Notes under the pieces: generated by a model
Databases searched by the model: none
What the model saw: the letters and a program-made list of their open reading frames with translations, nothing else
Told to the model about the DNA's origin: nothing
Shown: one piece after another, positions 1 to 6,522 of the stretch
Layout of the letters: every line of letters begins with the position of its first letter
Numbering within the stretch: position 1 is the first letter of the stretch
Translations under genes and position numbers: made by a program
Assembly: GCA_024762485.1 (NCBI GenBank)
Contig: JANTHH010000009.1
Location: forward strand, 1 to 25,286
Length of the DNA: 25,286 bases
Reading direction: 5' to 3'
Origin: Chromatiales bacterium
GTDB lineage: Bacteria > Pseudomonadota > Gammaproteobacteria > Chromatiales > Chromatiaceae

Positions 1-1042
1 TCGGCAGGTCGGCCAGACGGGCGACGGCCTGCGCCAGCGGCATGCCCCAGCCGAGCAGCGTGGCGAGCACCAGCAGCAGGTTGTCGACGTTGAATCGACC
101 GAGCAGACGGCTGTTGACCTGTGCGCGCCCCCAGGAGCTATTGACCCGGAACGCCAGTCCCGCCGGGCTCAGACGGACATCCTCGGCGCAGACATAGCGG
201 GCATCACAGCACGGCTCACTGTTGCGGCTGGCGCATAACACCACCGCGGTGCGCCCGCTCAATTCGCGCGCCAGCTGCAGGCCCAGCGGGTCATCGCCGT
301 TGAGCACCGCCAGCTTCAGGCCGGGACGGCGGAACAGGCTGGCCTTGACCTCGCCATAGCTCGCCATGTCGCCGTGATAGTCGAGGTGATCGCGCGTCAG
401 GTTGGTGAAGATGGCGGTGTGGAAGGGCACTGCCGCCACCCGGTGCTGATGCAGCGCATGGGAAGACACCTCCATCGCCACGGCACGTGCGCCGGCATCG
501 CGCAGCCCCGCCAGCAACGCCTGCACGCGCACCGGATCCGGTGTGGTGTGGCTGGCCGGCTGCAACTGGTCGGGCAGGCCGTAGCCGAGGGTGCCCATCT
601 GACCGCAGGGTATATCCAGCGCCCGACTGAGCAGGTGGCTGACGGTGGTCTTGCCGTTGGTGCCGGTGATCCCGATCACCCGCAGTGCCTCACCCGGCTG
701 CCCATAGAAAATCGCCGCGATCGCGCTGACCTGTGCAGACAGGCCAGGCAGGACGAGTACCGGCAGGCCAAGCGACTGCCCGGCCTGCTCCAGTCGCGCC
801 GCATCCCAGTCCGCGCCCGGCTCGGCGAGAATGGCCACCGCACCGCGCCCGGCTGCCTGGGCGGCATGATCCATGCCATGGCCGGCAGCGCCCGCACAGG
901 CCAGGAACAGGTCACCGGCATGGATCTCGCGGCTGTCCATGGACAGGCCGGTGACGGCCAGATCCGGCACCGCGCCCGCATCCAGCCACGCCGCCAGCAG
1001 GCTGCGTAGTGACATGCCCGGGTTTTGACGCGTATCGGCCAT
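1..1042 (-). CDS. murE: MurE, UDP-MurNAc-tripeptide synthetase (C-terminus cut by window edge)
   Basis: Cytoplasmic ATP-dependent ligase that adds the third amino acid (meso-diaminopimelate in most Gram-negatives) to UDP-MurNAc-L-Ala-D-Glu in peptidoglycan synthesis. About 347 residues are visible and the frame stays open to base 1. The N-terminal domain shows the MurE pattern LSMDSREIHAGDLFLA near residues 33-48. The ATP-binding P-loop GTNGKTT is at residues 127-133 (Lys codon at 650-652), and MEVSSHAL, typical of the central Mur ligase domain, follows. The C-terminal DNPR motif that would prove diaminopimelate specificity is outside the window. The ATG at 1042 shares one base with the ftsI stop (TGATG), so the two are translationally coupled. 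An in-frame Met at residue 10 is an alternative start. Identity is secure from motifs and gene order. Confidence 0.95.
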   Translation of the reverse strand, partial: MADTRQNPGMSLRSLLAAWLDAGAVPDLAVTGLSMDSREIHAGDLFLACAGAAGHGMDHAAQAAGRGAVAILAEPGADWDAARLEQAGQSLGLPVLVLPGLSAQVSAIAAIFYGQPGEALRVIGITGTNGKTTVSHLLSRALDIPCGQMGTLGYGLPDQLQPASHTTPDPVRVQALLAGLRDAGARAVAMEVSSHALHQHRVAAVPFHTAIFTNLTRDHLDYHGDMASYGEVKASLFRRPGLKLAVLNGDDPLGLQLARELSGRTAVVLCASRNSEPCCDARYVCAEDVRLSPAGLAFRVNSSWGRAQVNSRLLGRFNVDNLLLVLATLLGWGMPLAQAVARLADLP

Positions 1043-2802
1043 CATCGCGCCACCTCCGCCGTTGCCAGGCGCACCTGACCGGGCGGCAGATCATCGGGCG
1101 CGACGTTGAGCAGCCGCAGCGCCTCACCCATTACCCGGGAGAACACCGGACCCGCCACCTGCCCACCGTAGTACTTGCCCGCGGTGGGCTCGTCCAGCAT
1201 CACCACCAGCACCAGCCGCGGGTTGCTCGCCGGCGCCATGCCGGCAAACAGCGAGAGATAGCGGTCGTCGCTGTAGCCGCCGCGCCCAACCTTTTTCACC
1301 GTGCCGGTCTTGCCTGCCACCCGGTAGCCCGGCACTGCCGCCTGGGGCGCCGTACCCTGCATCGACACCACGCTCTCCAGCATGCCGCGCACCGCCTGGG
1401 CCGTGCGGCGACTGAACACACGCTCGCCCTCGGGCGGCTGCTCGACGCGCAACAACGAGACCGGCCGCTTGACGCCGTCGGCGGCGAGCACGGCATAGGC
1501 CTGGGCCAGCTGCAGCGTGCTGACCGAGATGCCGTAACCGAAGGCCAGTGTCGCCTGGTCGATGCGCGCCCAGTTGGCCGGATGGGTCAGCTGCCCGCCC
1601 GCCTCGCCGGGGAAACCGGTGCCGGTATCGACACCGAAGCCCAGCGTCGCGAGCATCTGCCAGAAATCCTCCCGCGGCAGATCCAGCGCCATCTTGCTGG
1701 CGCCGACGTTGCTCGAGCGGCGCAGCACCGTGGCGACATCGATGCGACCAAGATTGTGATGGTCCCTGACCTTCGCCTGCCCGATCTTGAAATAGCCGGG
1801 ACTGGTGTCGATGACGGTGTCCGGGCGGTAACGTCCGCTCTCCAGCGCTGCCGCCACGGTGAAGGGCTTCATGGTCGAACCCGGCTCGAACACGTCGGTG
1901 AGGGCACGGTTGCGCAGCCGCCCGCTCTTGTTGCTGCGGCTGCGGTTGGGGTTGTAGCTGGGCTGATTGACCAGCGCCAGGACCTCGCCACTGTGCACAT
2001 CCAGCAGCACCGCGGAACCGGACCGCGCCTTGTTGCGCACCACCGCTGCCTTGAGTTCGCGGTAGGTGAGGAACTGCAACCGCTGGTCGATGGCCAGCGC
2101 CAGATTCCTGCCGGGACGCGGCAGACTGATGCTCTCCACGTCGTCCACCACCTGGCGGCGACCGTCGCGCAGCACCCGCTTGGCACCGGCCCGCCCGCTC
2201 AGCGCCTGGTCGAAGGCAAGCTCCAGCCCCTCCTGGCCGTGGTCGTCCACGTTGGTAAAGCCGATCAGGTGCGAGAACACCTCGCCACCGGTGTAATAAC
2301 GCTTGTATTCACGCTCCAGTCGCACACCCTTTATCTGGTGCTCACGCACCACCGCCATCACCTTTTCCGCCTGCTGCGGCGGCAACCTCCGCTTGAGATA
2401 GACGAAGCGGCGCTTGCTGTAGCGCGCCAGCCGCTGACGCAGATCCTGCTGCCCCATGCCCAGCGCCCTGGCGAGTGCCGCGAGGGTCTCACTGTCCGGG
2501 CGCAGCAGGCGCGGATTGGCCCCCACCGAGTCGACCGGCGTGCTGACCGCCAGCACGGCACCATTGCGATCGGTGATCACACCCCGATGCGCCGGCAGCA
2601 CCACCCGATCCAGGTGCCGGTCGGCCCCCTCGGACTGCAGGAAATCGGTCTCGAAGATCTGTTGATCGGCGGCACGCCACACCAGGGCACCCACCGTCAG
2701 TGCAAACAGCGCGAGCACGGCACGTCGTCGCCCCACATAACTGGGTGCGACCTGCTCCTGCCGACGGTTCTTTTTCGCCCGTTTGGCGCGCCTGGTTGCC
2801 AT
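1042..2802 (-). CDS. ftsI: FtsI (PBP3), septal peptidoglycan transpeptidase
   Basis: Division-specific class B penicillin-binding protein. It cross-links septal peptidoglycan in the periplasm, working with FtsW and held by FtsL/FtsB/FtsQ. The 586-residue length is normal for the family. A very basic cytoplasmic N-terminus (MATRRAKRAKKNRR) precedes one membrane anchor at about residues 27-44. The PBP dimerisation domain starts with the R-G-x-I-x-D-R-N-G motif near 73-81. All three penicillin-binding motifs are present: S-T-M-K at 309-312 (Ser309 nucleophile), S-S-N at 363-365 and K-T-G at 498-500. It lies one base after the ftsL stop and overlaps murE by one base. Nothing suggests inactivation. 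It is probably expressed from the mraZ promoter. Confidence 0.97.
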   Translation of the reverse strand: MATRRAKRAKKNRRQEQVAPSYVGRRRAVLALFALTVGALVWRAADQQIFETDFLQSEGADRHLDRVVLPAHRGVITDRNGAVLAVSTPVDSVGANPRLLRPDSETLAALARALGMGQQDLRQRLARYSKRRFVYLKRRLPPQQAEKVMAVVREHQIKGVRLEREYKRYYTGGEVFSHLIGFTNVDDHGQEGLELAFDQALSGRAGAKRVLRDGRRQVVDDVESISLPRPGRNLALAIDQRLQFLTYRELKAAVVRNKARSGSAVLLDVHSGEVLALVNQPSYNPNRSRSNKSGRLRNRALTDVFEPGSTMKPFTVAAALESGRYRPDTVIDTSPGYFKIGQAKVRDHHNLGRIDVATVLRRSSNVGASKMALDLPREDFWQMLATLGFGVDTGTGFPGEAGGQLTHPANWARIDQATLAFGYGISVSTLQLAQAYAVLAADGVKRPVSLLRVEQPPEGERVFSRRTAQAVRGMLESVVSMQGTAPQAAVPGYRVAGKTGTVKKVGRGGYSDDRYLSLFAGMAPASNPRLVLVVMLDEPTAGKYYGGQVAGPVFSRVMGEALRLLNVAPDDLPPGQVRLATAEVAR

Positions 2803-2803
2803 G

Positions 2804-3076
2804 TCAGCGCCTCAACACCACAACGTTATCGGCGCGGGGCATGCGCATGTCCAGCCGCGCCCTCGCCTCCTTCTCCACCCGCGTGTGCGAACCCCAGGTA
2901 CCCAATTCCAGTTGCAGGCGCCCCCACTCGATATCCACCGTATCGCGCTGCTTGCTCAATGCCTGCTGCGCGACGAATAACTGGCGCGAACGGAACTTGC
3001 TGTGCACTACCGCCACCGCGGACAGCAGCACCGACGACAGCAGCAGGATCAGCACCATCAGCTGCCCACGGGTCAT
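2804..3076 (-). CDS. ftsL: FtsL, divisome membrane protein
   Basis: Small bitopic protein that forms a complex with FtsB and FtsQ and activates FtsWI at the septum. It is 90 residues long: MTRGQ, then a hydrophobic segment at about residues 6-24, then a periplasmic part with heptad-like spacing (LFVAQQALSKQRDTVDIEW) ending in a short conserved-looking tail rich in Arg and Val. The start is chosen at 3076 because the ATG overlaps the rsmH stop as ATGA. The open frame extends further upstream, but that part is only the rsmH gene read in another frame. Sequence conservation in FtsL is low, so the call rests on size, topology and position between rsmH and ftsI, which is diagnostic. Confidence 0.95.
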   Translation of the reverse strand: MTRGQLMVLILLLSSVLLSAVAVVHSKFRSRQLFVAQQALSKQRDTVDIEWGRLQLELGTWGSHTRVEKEARARLDMRMPRADNVVVLRR

Positions 3077-4008
3077 GCGAGGCGCTCCGCGATGCGCAGC
3101 ACCGCACTGCGGGCACGTGGATTGGCTGCGATCTCGTCCGCAGCGGGCTTGCGCGCCTTGCCGATCAGCCGCAGCTTGCGATTGCGCGCCTCGCCGGTCA
3201 CCGGCACCCCCTTGGGCAGCCGATCCCCCTCTGCCGCCTCGCGCATGAAACGCTTGACGATGCGGTCCTCCAGGGAATGGAAGCTGATCACCACCAGTCG
3301 CGCACCGACTGCGAGCACATCCAGCGACTGCCGCAGACACGCGCGCAACTCGTCCAGCTCGCGGTTGATAAAGATACGGATCGCCTGGAAGCTGCGGGTG
3401 GCCGGGTGCTTGTGCTTCTCGCGGAAGGGGATGGCACGCTCGATCACCGCCACCAGGTCCGCCGTCGTCTGCAGTGGCCGCTCTGCCCGCTGCTCGACGA
3501 TGGCATGGGCGATGCGACGGGCGAAGCGCTCCTCGCCATAGTCCTTCAGCACCTCGGCGATCTCATCGGCATCGGCCACGGCCAGCCAGTCGGCCGCACT
3601 CATGCCGCTGCTGCGATCCATGCGCATGTCCAGCGGACCGTCCTGCATGAAGCTGAATCCACGCCCGGCATCGTCCAGCTGCGGTGAGCTCACCCCCAGA
3701 TCGAGCAGCAGACCGTTCACACGCCCCACCAGGCCGTGCGCCCGCGCGAAGTCCTCCAGCGCGGAGAAACTGCGTTGCTCGATAAGAAAGCGCGGATCAT
3801 CCGCAAAGCGCTCGCGCCCGTAGGCCACCGCCGCCTCGTCCTTGTCGAAGGCATAGAGCCGGCCCTCGGGTCCGAGCCGGTCGAGGATCATTGCGGCATG
3901 GCCACCGCGACCGAAGGTGCCGTCCACATAATGACCGTCGGGCCTGATGGCGAGACCCGCCACCGCCTCGTCGAGCAGGACCGTTTTGTGTTGGTGATAA
4001 TCGACCAT
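3073..4008 (-). CDS. rsmH: RsmH (MraW), 16S rRNA m4C1402 methyltransferase
   Basis: S-adenosylmethionine-dependent enzyme that N4-methylates C1402 in the 16S rRNA decoding centre; RsmI, also encoded in this window, 2'-O-methylates the same nucleotide. The protein has 311 residues, close to the E. coli length of 313. The SAM-binding loop VDGTFGRGGHA is at residues 28-38 and the family signatures LLLDLGVSSPQLDD, GFSFMQDGPLDMRMD and VVISFHSLEDRIVK are all intact. The start ATG at 4008 is 3 bases after the mraZ stop, and the stop overlaps ftsL as ATGA. It is the second gene of the mra/dcw operon. Confidence 0.98.
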   Translation of the reverse strand: MVDYHQHKTVLLDEAVAGLAIRPDGHYVDGTFGRGGHAAMILDRLGPEGRLYAFDKDEAAVAYGRERFADDPRFLIEQRSFSALEDFARAHGLVGRVNGLLLDLGVSSPQLDDAGRGFSFMQDGPLDMRMDRSSGMSAADWLAVADADEIAEVLKDYGEERFARRIAHAIVEQRAERPLQTTADLVAVIERAIPFREKHKHPATRSFQAIRIFINRELDELRACLRQSLDVLAVGARLVVISFHSLEDRIVKRFMREAAEGDRLPKGVPVTGEARNRKLRLIGKARKPAADEIAANPRARSAVLRIAERLA

Positions 4009-4011
4009 GAC

Positions 4012-4470
4012 CTAGAAGGACAGATTCCTCAGTTCCTCGCTCAGTTCCGAATCCGGGCGGCTGGCCGCGGCACGGATCTCCTCATTCTTCTGCGCCCAGG
4101 CGTCGGCGGACCAGATCTCGCATTTGTGAAACTGACCCACCAGCATCACCGCCTTCTCCATGCCGGCGTATTCACGCAGCGAGGCCGGCAGCAGGATGCG
4201 GCCCTGGCCGTCCATCTCCAGGTCTGCGGCGTGACCGAGCACCATGCGCTTGACATCACGGTTGGCCGGCACCGCCTCCGGCAGACGGGAGACGCTGCGG
4301 GCGATCTCGGACCATTCGTTATAGGGGTACAGCCAGAGACAGGCATCCCACGGACTTGCGGTGACCACCAGGCGCGACGCACAGCACTCCACCAGACCAC
4401 CCCGGTATTTGGCCGGAATGGCCAGGCGGCCCTTGGCATCGAGATTCAGACTGGTGTCACCCAGAAACAC
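4012..4470 (-). CDS. mraZ: MraZ, transcriptional regulator of the division/cell-wall operon
   Basis: DNA-binding protein of the AbrB/SpoVT fold. In E. coli it binds TGGG-type repeats in its own promoter region and represses the mra operon. The 152-residue protein carries the two expected tandem half-domains: N-L-D-A-K-G-R-L-A-I-P-A-K-Y-R at residues 9-23, and L-E-M-D-G-Q-G-R-I-L-L-P-A-S-L-R-E-Y at 84-101. The start is GTG at 4470, with a GGGGGAG ribosome site about 5 bases upstream; MFLGDTSLNLDAKGR matches the usual family N-terminus. It is the first gene of the operon and has matching operator repeats upstream. Confidence 0.97.
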   Translation of the reverse strand: MFLGDTSLNLDAKGRLAIPAKYRGGLVECCASRLVVTASPWDACLWLYPYNEWSEIARSVSRLPEAVPANRDVKRMVLGHAADLEMDGQGRILLPASLREYAGMEKAVMLVGQFHKCEIWSADAWAQKNEEIRAAASRPDSELSEELRNLSF

Positions 4471-4494
4471 GTTTTCTCCCCCGTTGGGTGAAAG

Positions 4495-4519
4495 ATCCCT
4501 CTTTCCCCACTTCTCCCCA
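4495..4519 (-). promoter_or_regulatory. MraZ operator repeats
   Basis: On the minus strand TGGGG (4519-4515), AGAAG, TGGGG (4509-4505), AAAGA and a degenerate GGGAT (4499-4495) follow one another with an exact 10-base period. E. coli MraZ recognises TGGGN repeats separated by 5 bases, so this fits its operator, with two good boxes and one weak box. The repeats sit just downstream of the predicted -10 element, as expected for autorepression. Confidence 0.75.
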
Positions 4520-4529
4520 CTTCAGTCAA

Positions 4530-4558
4530 ATACTAGGCGTCAAACCCGCCCCCGTCAA
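4530..4558 (-). promoter_or_regulatory. Sigma70-type promoter of the mraZ/dcw operon
   Basis: On the minus strand TTGACG (4558-4553) and TAGTAT (4535-4530) are separated by exactly 17 bases. Both match the -35/-10 consensus at 5 of 6 positions. Transcription should start near 4523, giving a leader of about 50 bases that contains the MraZ boxes. The rest of the 252-base gap between mraZ and rnpB has no gene. It holds a short inverted repeat, ACTTAA/TTAAGT, at 4654-4674. Confidence 0.75.
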
Positions 4559-4688
4559 GCAAAAACACGGCGAAAACTGCTTGTCGCTCAAGCACTTAGC
4601 GGGCGGACCCAAAAGCGTAATAACAACCAGAAAAACAGCGCAGTGGCAACAGAACTTAAAGTAGAACCTTAAGTCCGGGTTGCTTCGG

Positions 4689-4703
4689 TGTGGAGAAGTG
4701 GGG
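4689..4703 (+). repeat. Inverted second copy of the MraZ operator motif
   Basis: The plus strand reads TGTGGAGAAGTGGGG here. This matches the two-box mraZ operator (minus strand 4519-4505) at 14 of 15 positions, in opposite orientation and about 170 bases away, between the 3' end of rnpB and the mraZ promoter. It may be a second MraZ site or a chance copy; one box is damaged (TGTGG). Confidence 0.4.
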
Positions 4704-4722
4704 GAGTGACAATGATAGAGGT

Positions 4723-5085
4723 GGGAGCCGGCCTGTAAGCCGGGTTCTGTCGTGGACGGCCATTCATCTGGGACACCCGTCGCCGGGTGCCTCGAGCAAC
4801 CTACCCGGAGACACCTGCGGGCCACAGGCTGCGATCAGATCGCGGTCTCCCTATTTGGTCTTGCTCAGGGTGGGGTTTGCAATGCCACGGCTGTTACCAG
4901 CCACGCGGTGGGCTCTTACCCCGCCATTTCAACCTTACCTGTGCCCAAAGGCCATCGGCGGTATGTTTTCTGTTGCACTTTCCGTGGGCTCGCGCCCCCC
5001 AGGCGTTACCTGGCACCCTGCCCGTTTTCGAGCCCGGACTTTCCTCCATTGCCCGAGGGCAACAGCGACCGTCCGGCCGACTCCC
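4723..5085 (-). ncRNA. rnpB: RNase P RNA, bacterial type A
   Basis: Catalytic RNA that, with the RnpA protein, removes the 5' leader from pre-tRNAs. The minus strand carries the universal elements: GAGGAAAGTCCGGGCTC near the 5' end, AGGGTGCCAGGTAACGCC, a GTGCAACAGAAA stretch, GCAAACCCCACC, ACCAAATAGGG, and the 3' conserved block GATGAATGGCCGTCC followed by GACAGAACCCGGCTTA. The ends were set by helix P1: GGGAGTCGGCC (5085-5075) pairs with GGCCGGCTCCC (4733-4723) with one G-U pair. The length of about 363 is close to the 377 of E. coli. Exact ends may differ by a few bases. No clear intrinsic terminator follows, so the 3' end is probably made by processing. Confidence 0.96.
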
Positions 5086-5092
5086 GATTTGC

Positions 5093-5121
5093 AGATTACG
5101 CAGCCCTTTGAACCGGCGCAA
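5093..5121 (-). promoter_or_regulatory. Candidate rnpB promoter
   Basis: On the minus strand TTGCGC (5121-5116) and TAATCT (5098-5093) are 17 bases apart, and the -10 ends 7 bases before the predicted RNA 5' end. The -10 is reasonable and the -35 is weaker, so the call rests on the spacing to P1. Confidence 0.55.
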
Positions 5122-5139
5122 CAACTTTGGTTCCCGCCC

Positions 5140-5167
5140 CTTGTTTTTGCGCCGGGCGCATCCATAT
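5140..5167 (+). promoter_or_regulatory. Candidate sigma32 (heat-shock) promoter of the hsp20 pair, with a GC palindrome
   Basis: CTTGTTT (5140-5146) and ATCCATAT (5160-5167) are 13 bases apart. The RpoH consensus is CTTGAAA and CCCCATnT with similar spacing; the matches are 4 of 7 and 6 of 8. A perfect 6+1+6 palindrome, TGCGCCGGGCGCA (5148-5160), fills the spacer and could be an operator. The match is suggestive only; a sigma70 reading of TTGTTT with TATAGG is also possible. Confidence 0.4.
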
Positions 5168-5180
5168 AGGGCTCAGCAGA

Positions 5181-5205
5181 CGATTTTTTACCACGGAGGA
5201 AACCG
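5181..5205 (+). promoter_or_regulatory. FourU-like RNA thermometer covering the hsp20 ribosome site
   Basis: Six U residues (5184-5189) can pair with AGGAAA (5197-5202), which contains most of the Shine-Dalgarno GGAGGA (5195-5200). The pairing uses four A-U and two G-U pairs around a 7-base loop and is extended by C5181-G5205 and G5182-C5204 after one A/C mismatch. The start codon follows at 5208. This is the layout of FourU thermometers, known for the Salmonella small heat-shock gene agsA. Pairing was read by eye and was not energy-modelled. Confidence 0.5.
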
Positions 5206-5207
5206 AC

Positions 5208-5654
5208 ATGACACTGATTACACGTGACCCCTGGAAACTCCTCGATCAGATCCAGCGCGAGATGGGCCCCATGTTCCCCGCCCTGCGCGATGACGAGACC
5301 CAGGTGGAAGGCAGCTCCTGGGTGCCCGCAGTGGACATCAAGGAGGAAGACGACAAGTACGTGCTTTACGCCGACATCCCCGGTGTCGCACCCAATGACA
5401 TCGATGTGACGATGGACAAGGGCATGCTCACCATCCGCGGCGAGCGCAAGCACGAGCAGACCACCGCCGAAAAGGGCTATCACCGCACCGAGCGGCAGCA
5501 TGGCGTTTTCATCCGCCGCTTCACCCTGCCGGAGACAGTCGATGCCGAGAACATCTCCGCCACCAGCCAGGACGGTGTCCTGCAGGTGGTGATCCCCAAG
5601 GCGGCACCGGCCACCCCGAAGAAGATCAAGGTAGCCACTACCGAGGAGGGATGA
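5208..5654 (+). CDS. Hsp20-family small heat-shock protein (first of two)
   Basis: Cytoplasmic ATP-independent chaperone that binds unfolding proteins and keeps them refoldable by DnaK/ClpB. It has 148 residues. The alpha-crystallin domain spans about 37-131, with V-D-I-K-E-E-D-D-K-Y near 42-51, G-M-L-T-I-R-G-E-R at 72-80, R-F-T-L-P at 104-108 and G-V-L-Q-V-V-I-P-K at 123-131. The C-terminal I-x-I/V-type anchor is IKV at 140-142. The N-terminal arm is short. The ATG at 5208 is chosen over an upstream open stretch because it has a strong GGAGGA site 7 bases before it and the family N-terminus. It overlaps the next hsp20 gene as ATGA. Heat control is suggested by the candidate promoter and thermometer upstream. 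Confidence 0.93.
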   Translation: MTLITRDPWKLLDQIQREMGPMFPALRDDETQVEGSSWVPAVDIKEEDDKYVLYADIPGVAPNDIDVTMDKGMLTIRGERKHEQTTAEKGYHRTERQHGVFIRRFTLPETVDAENISATSQDGVLQVVIPKAAPATPKKIKVATTEEG

Positions 5655-6145
5655 TGAGTATCTCCAGCGGACTTGAAAGAACCTGGCAGGGCATCCAGAG
5701 CGGCTGGCGGACACTGATGGAGCGCGCATCCAACGCACTTACCCGCTTCATGCCGGGCGAGGACGCCGATCAGGATGACCGCAGCAGCGCCCAGTTGCGT
5801 GCGAGCAGTCCCTCCTGGGGGCTGATCGCAGCGGAGATGAAAGAGACCGCCAAGGACGTGGTCGTACGCATCGAGGCGCCGGGCATGGACCCGGACAAGT
5901 TCGACATCGAGGTGCGCGATCAGCACCTGGTCGTACGGGGCGAGAAACGTATCGAGCGTGACAGCGACGAAGGCCGCTACCACGTCACCGAGCGTGCCTA
6001 TGGTTACTTCGAGCGGATATTGCCGCTGCCGGCCGAGGTGGAGGGCGACAAGGCGAAGGCGAGCTACAAACGCGGTGTACTCACCGTCAGGCTGCCGAAG
6101 CACGAGTCGGCCATTACCCGGAAGATCAGCGTCCAGGGACGATAA
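5651..6145 (+). CDS. Hsp20-family small heat-shock protein (second, divergent paralogue)
   Basis: A 164-residue Hsp20 chaperone. The N-terminal arm (about 1-60) is longer and different from the upstream paralogue. The alpha-crystallin domain runs from about 62 to 150, with V-V-V-R-I-E-A-P-G-M near 70-79, H-L-V-V-R-G-E-K-R at 92-100, E-R-I-L-P-L-P near 121-127 and G-V-L-T-V-R-L-P-K at 142-150. ISV at 159-161 serves as C-terminal anchor. The ATG at 5651 overlaps the upstream stop, and a second ATG follows directly at 5654; GAGGAGGG just before serves either. The two proteins are clearly divergent, so this is not a recent duplication. Paired sHSPs often co-assemble, which is an inference here. 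A strong terminator follows. Confidence 0.92.
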   Translation: MMSISSGLERTWQGIQSGWRTLMERASNALTRFMPGEDADQDDRSSAQLRASSPSWGLIAAEMKETAKDVVVRIEAPGMDPDKFDIEVRDQHLVVRGEKRIERDSDEGRYHVTERAYGYFERILPLPAEVEGDKAKASYKRGVLTVRLPKHESAITRKISVQGR

Positions 6146-6163
6146 GCCGGAACCCGGCCGACG

Positions 6164-6199
6164 AGGGCCCGCCCATCGCAATGATGGGCGGGCCCTTTT
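6164..6199 (+). terminator. Intrinsic terminator after the hsp20 pair
   Basis: A 14-base-pair stem (AGGGCCCGCCCATC at 6164-6177 with its perfect complement at 6183-6196) with loop GCAAT is followed by TTTTC. The opposite strand has no T-run after the hairpin, so it should act mainly rightward. Confidence 0.93.
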
Positions 6200-6265
6200 C
6201 ATTTCCTGACCGTATACCCCTGGGGCGGATCACAGGCCCTGAGCGGACAACCGGCTGCGACCGGG

Positions 6266-6415
6266 TCACCCCTTCTTCTCAAGCTTCTCCACCTCTCGCC
6301 GAATCAGATAAGTAACCCAGTTCGACAGGGTGCGCCCGTCCTTCTCGGCAAGTTTCTTGGCCTGCTTCTTGAGATCGGGATCGATGCGCAGATTGAGAAT
6401 CTTTGTCTTGGCCAT
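6266..6415 (-). CDS. Small ribbon-helix-helix (Arc/CopG-type) DNA-binding protein
   Basis: A 49-residue basic protein starting MAKTKILNLRIDPDLKKQAKK and ending in a Lys/Glu-rich helix. The layout fits a ribbon-helix-helix repressor: a short beta strand (K-I-L-N-L-R-I at residues 5-11), then helix A (D-P-D-L-K-K-Q-A-K-K-L-A-E-K), a G-R-T-L-S turn and helix B (N-W-V-T-Y-L-I-R-R-E-V-E-K). Such proteins dimerise and insert the strand pair into the major groove. They act as autorepressors, plasmid regulators or antitoxins. The ATG at 6415 lies inside one arm of a 17-base inverted repeat, a likely operator. No good Shine-Dalgarno is visible, so the transcript may be nearly leaderless. The target is unknown; autoregulation and control of the divergent peptide gene are inference. 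Confidence 0.8.
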   Translation of the reverse strand: MAKTKILNLRIDPDLKKQAKKLAEKDGRTLSNWVTYLIRREVEKLEKKG

Positions 6416-6480
6416 GTATACACAACGTGTTGATATTGTCCGCAACTATGCGATACTGATCATAACACAATGTATATACG
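6415..6480. promoter_or_regulatory. Inverted-repeat operator between the RHH gene and the micropeptide gene
   Basis: Two 17-base arms, TGTATACACAACGTGTT (6415-6431) and AACACAATGTATATACG (6464-6480), are inverted copies matching at 13 of 17 positions, 32 bases apart. Each holds a small palindrome (TGTATACA; GTATATAC). The stretch is strikingly AT-rich for this genome. Between the arms, a rightward promoter can be read as TTGATA (6430-6435), 16 bases, GATACT (6452-6457). A lone GTATAC recurs at 6212-6217 beyond the end of the RHH gene. This is the expected layout for dimeric RHH repressor sites. Confidence 0.6.
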
Positions 6481-6501
6481 TCCCGGACCGATGTCCGGGA
6501 C
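6480..6501 (+). other. Perfect hairpin in the leader of the micropeptide gene
   Basis: GTCCCGGAC (6480-6488), loop CGAT, GTCCGGGAC (6493-6501) form a perfect 9-base-pair stem. No T-run follows on either strand, so it is probably not a terminator. It lies between the candidate promoter and the ribosome site of the 39-residue reading frame. Confidence 0.6.
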
Positions 6502-6522
6502 CGAAACGAAAGGACCCGAAAA

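Noticed and set aside
1009..3687. Long plus-strand open frame of 892 codons opposite murE-ftsI-ftsL-rsmH
   Set aside because: It is antisense to four securely identified genes, has no domain pattern and is rich in His, Arg and Gln, as expected for a GC-rich shadow frame.
4654..4674. ACTTAA/TTAAGT inverted repeat as terminator of rnpB
   Set aside because: The stem is only 6 A/T-rich pairs with a 9-base loop and no proper T-run; too weak for termination.
4690..5227. Plus-strand reading frames across 4690-5227
   Set aside because: This region is the minus-strand RNase P RNA; the frames reflect its conserved RNA sequence, not protein.
6480..6501. Perfect leader hairpin as a terminator
   Set aside because: No T-run on either side; it is followed by CCGAAACG rightward and GTATATAC-type sequence leftward.
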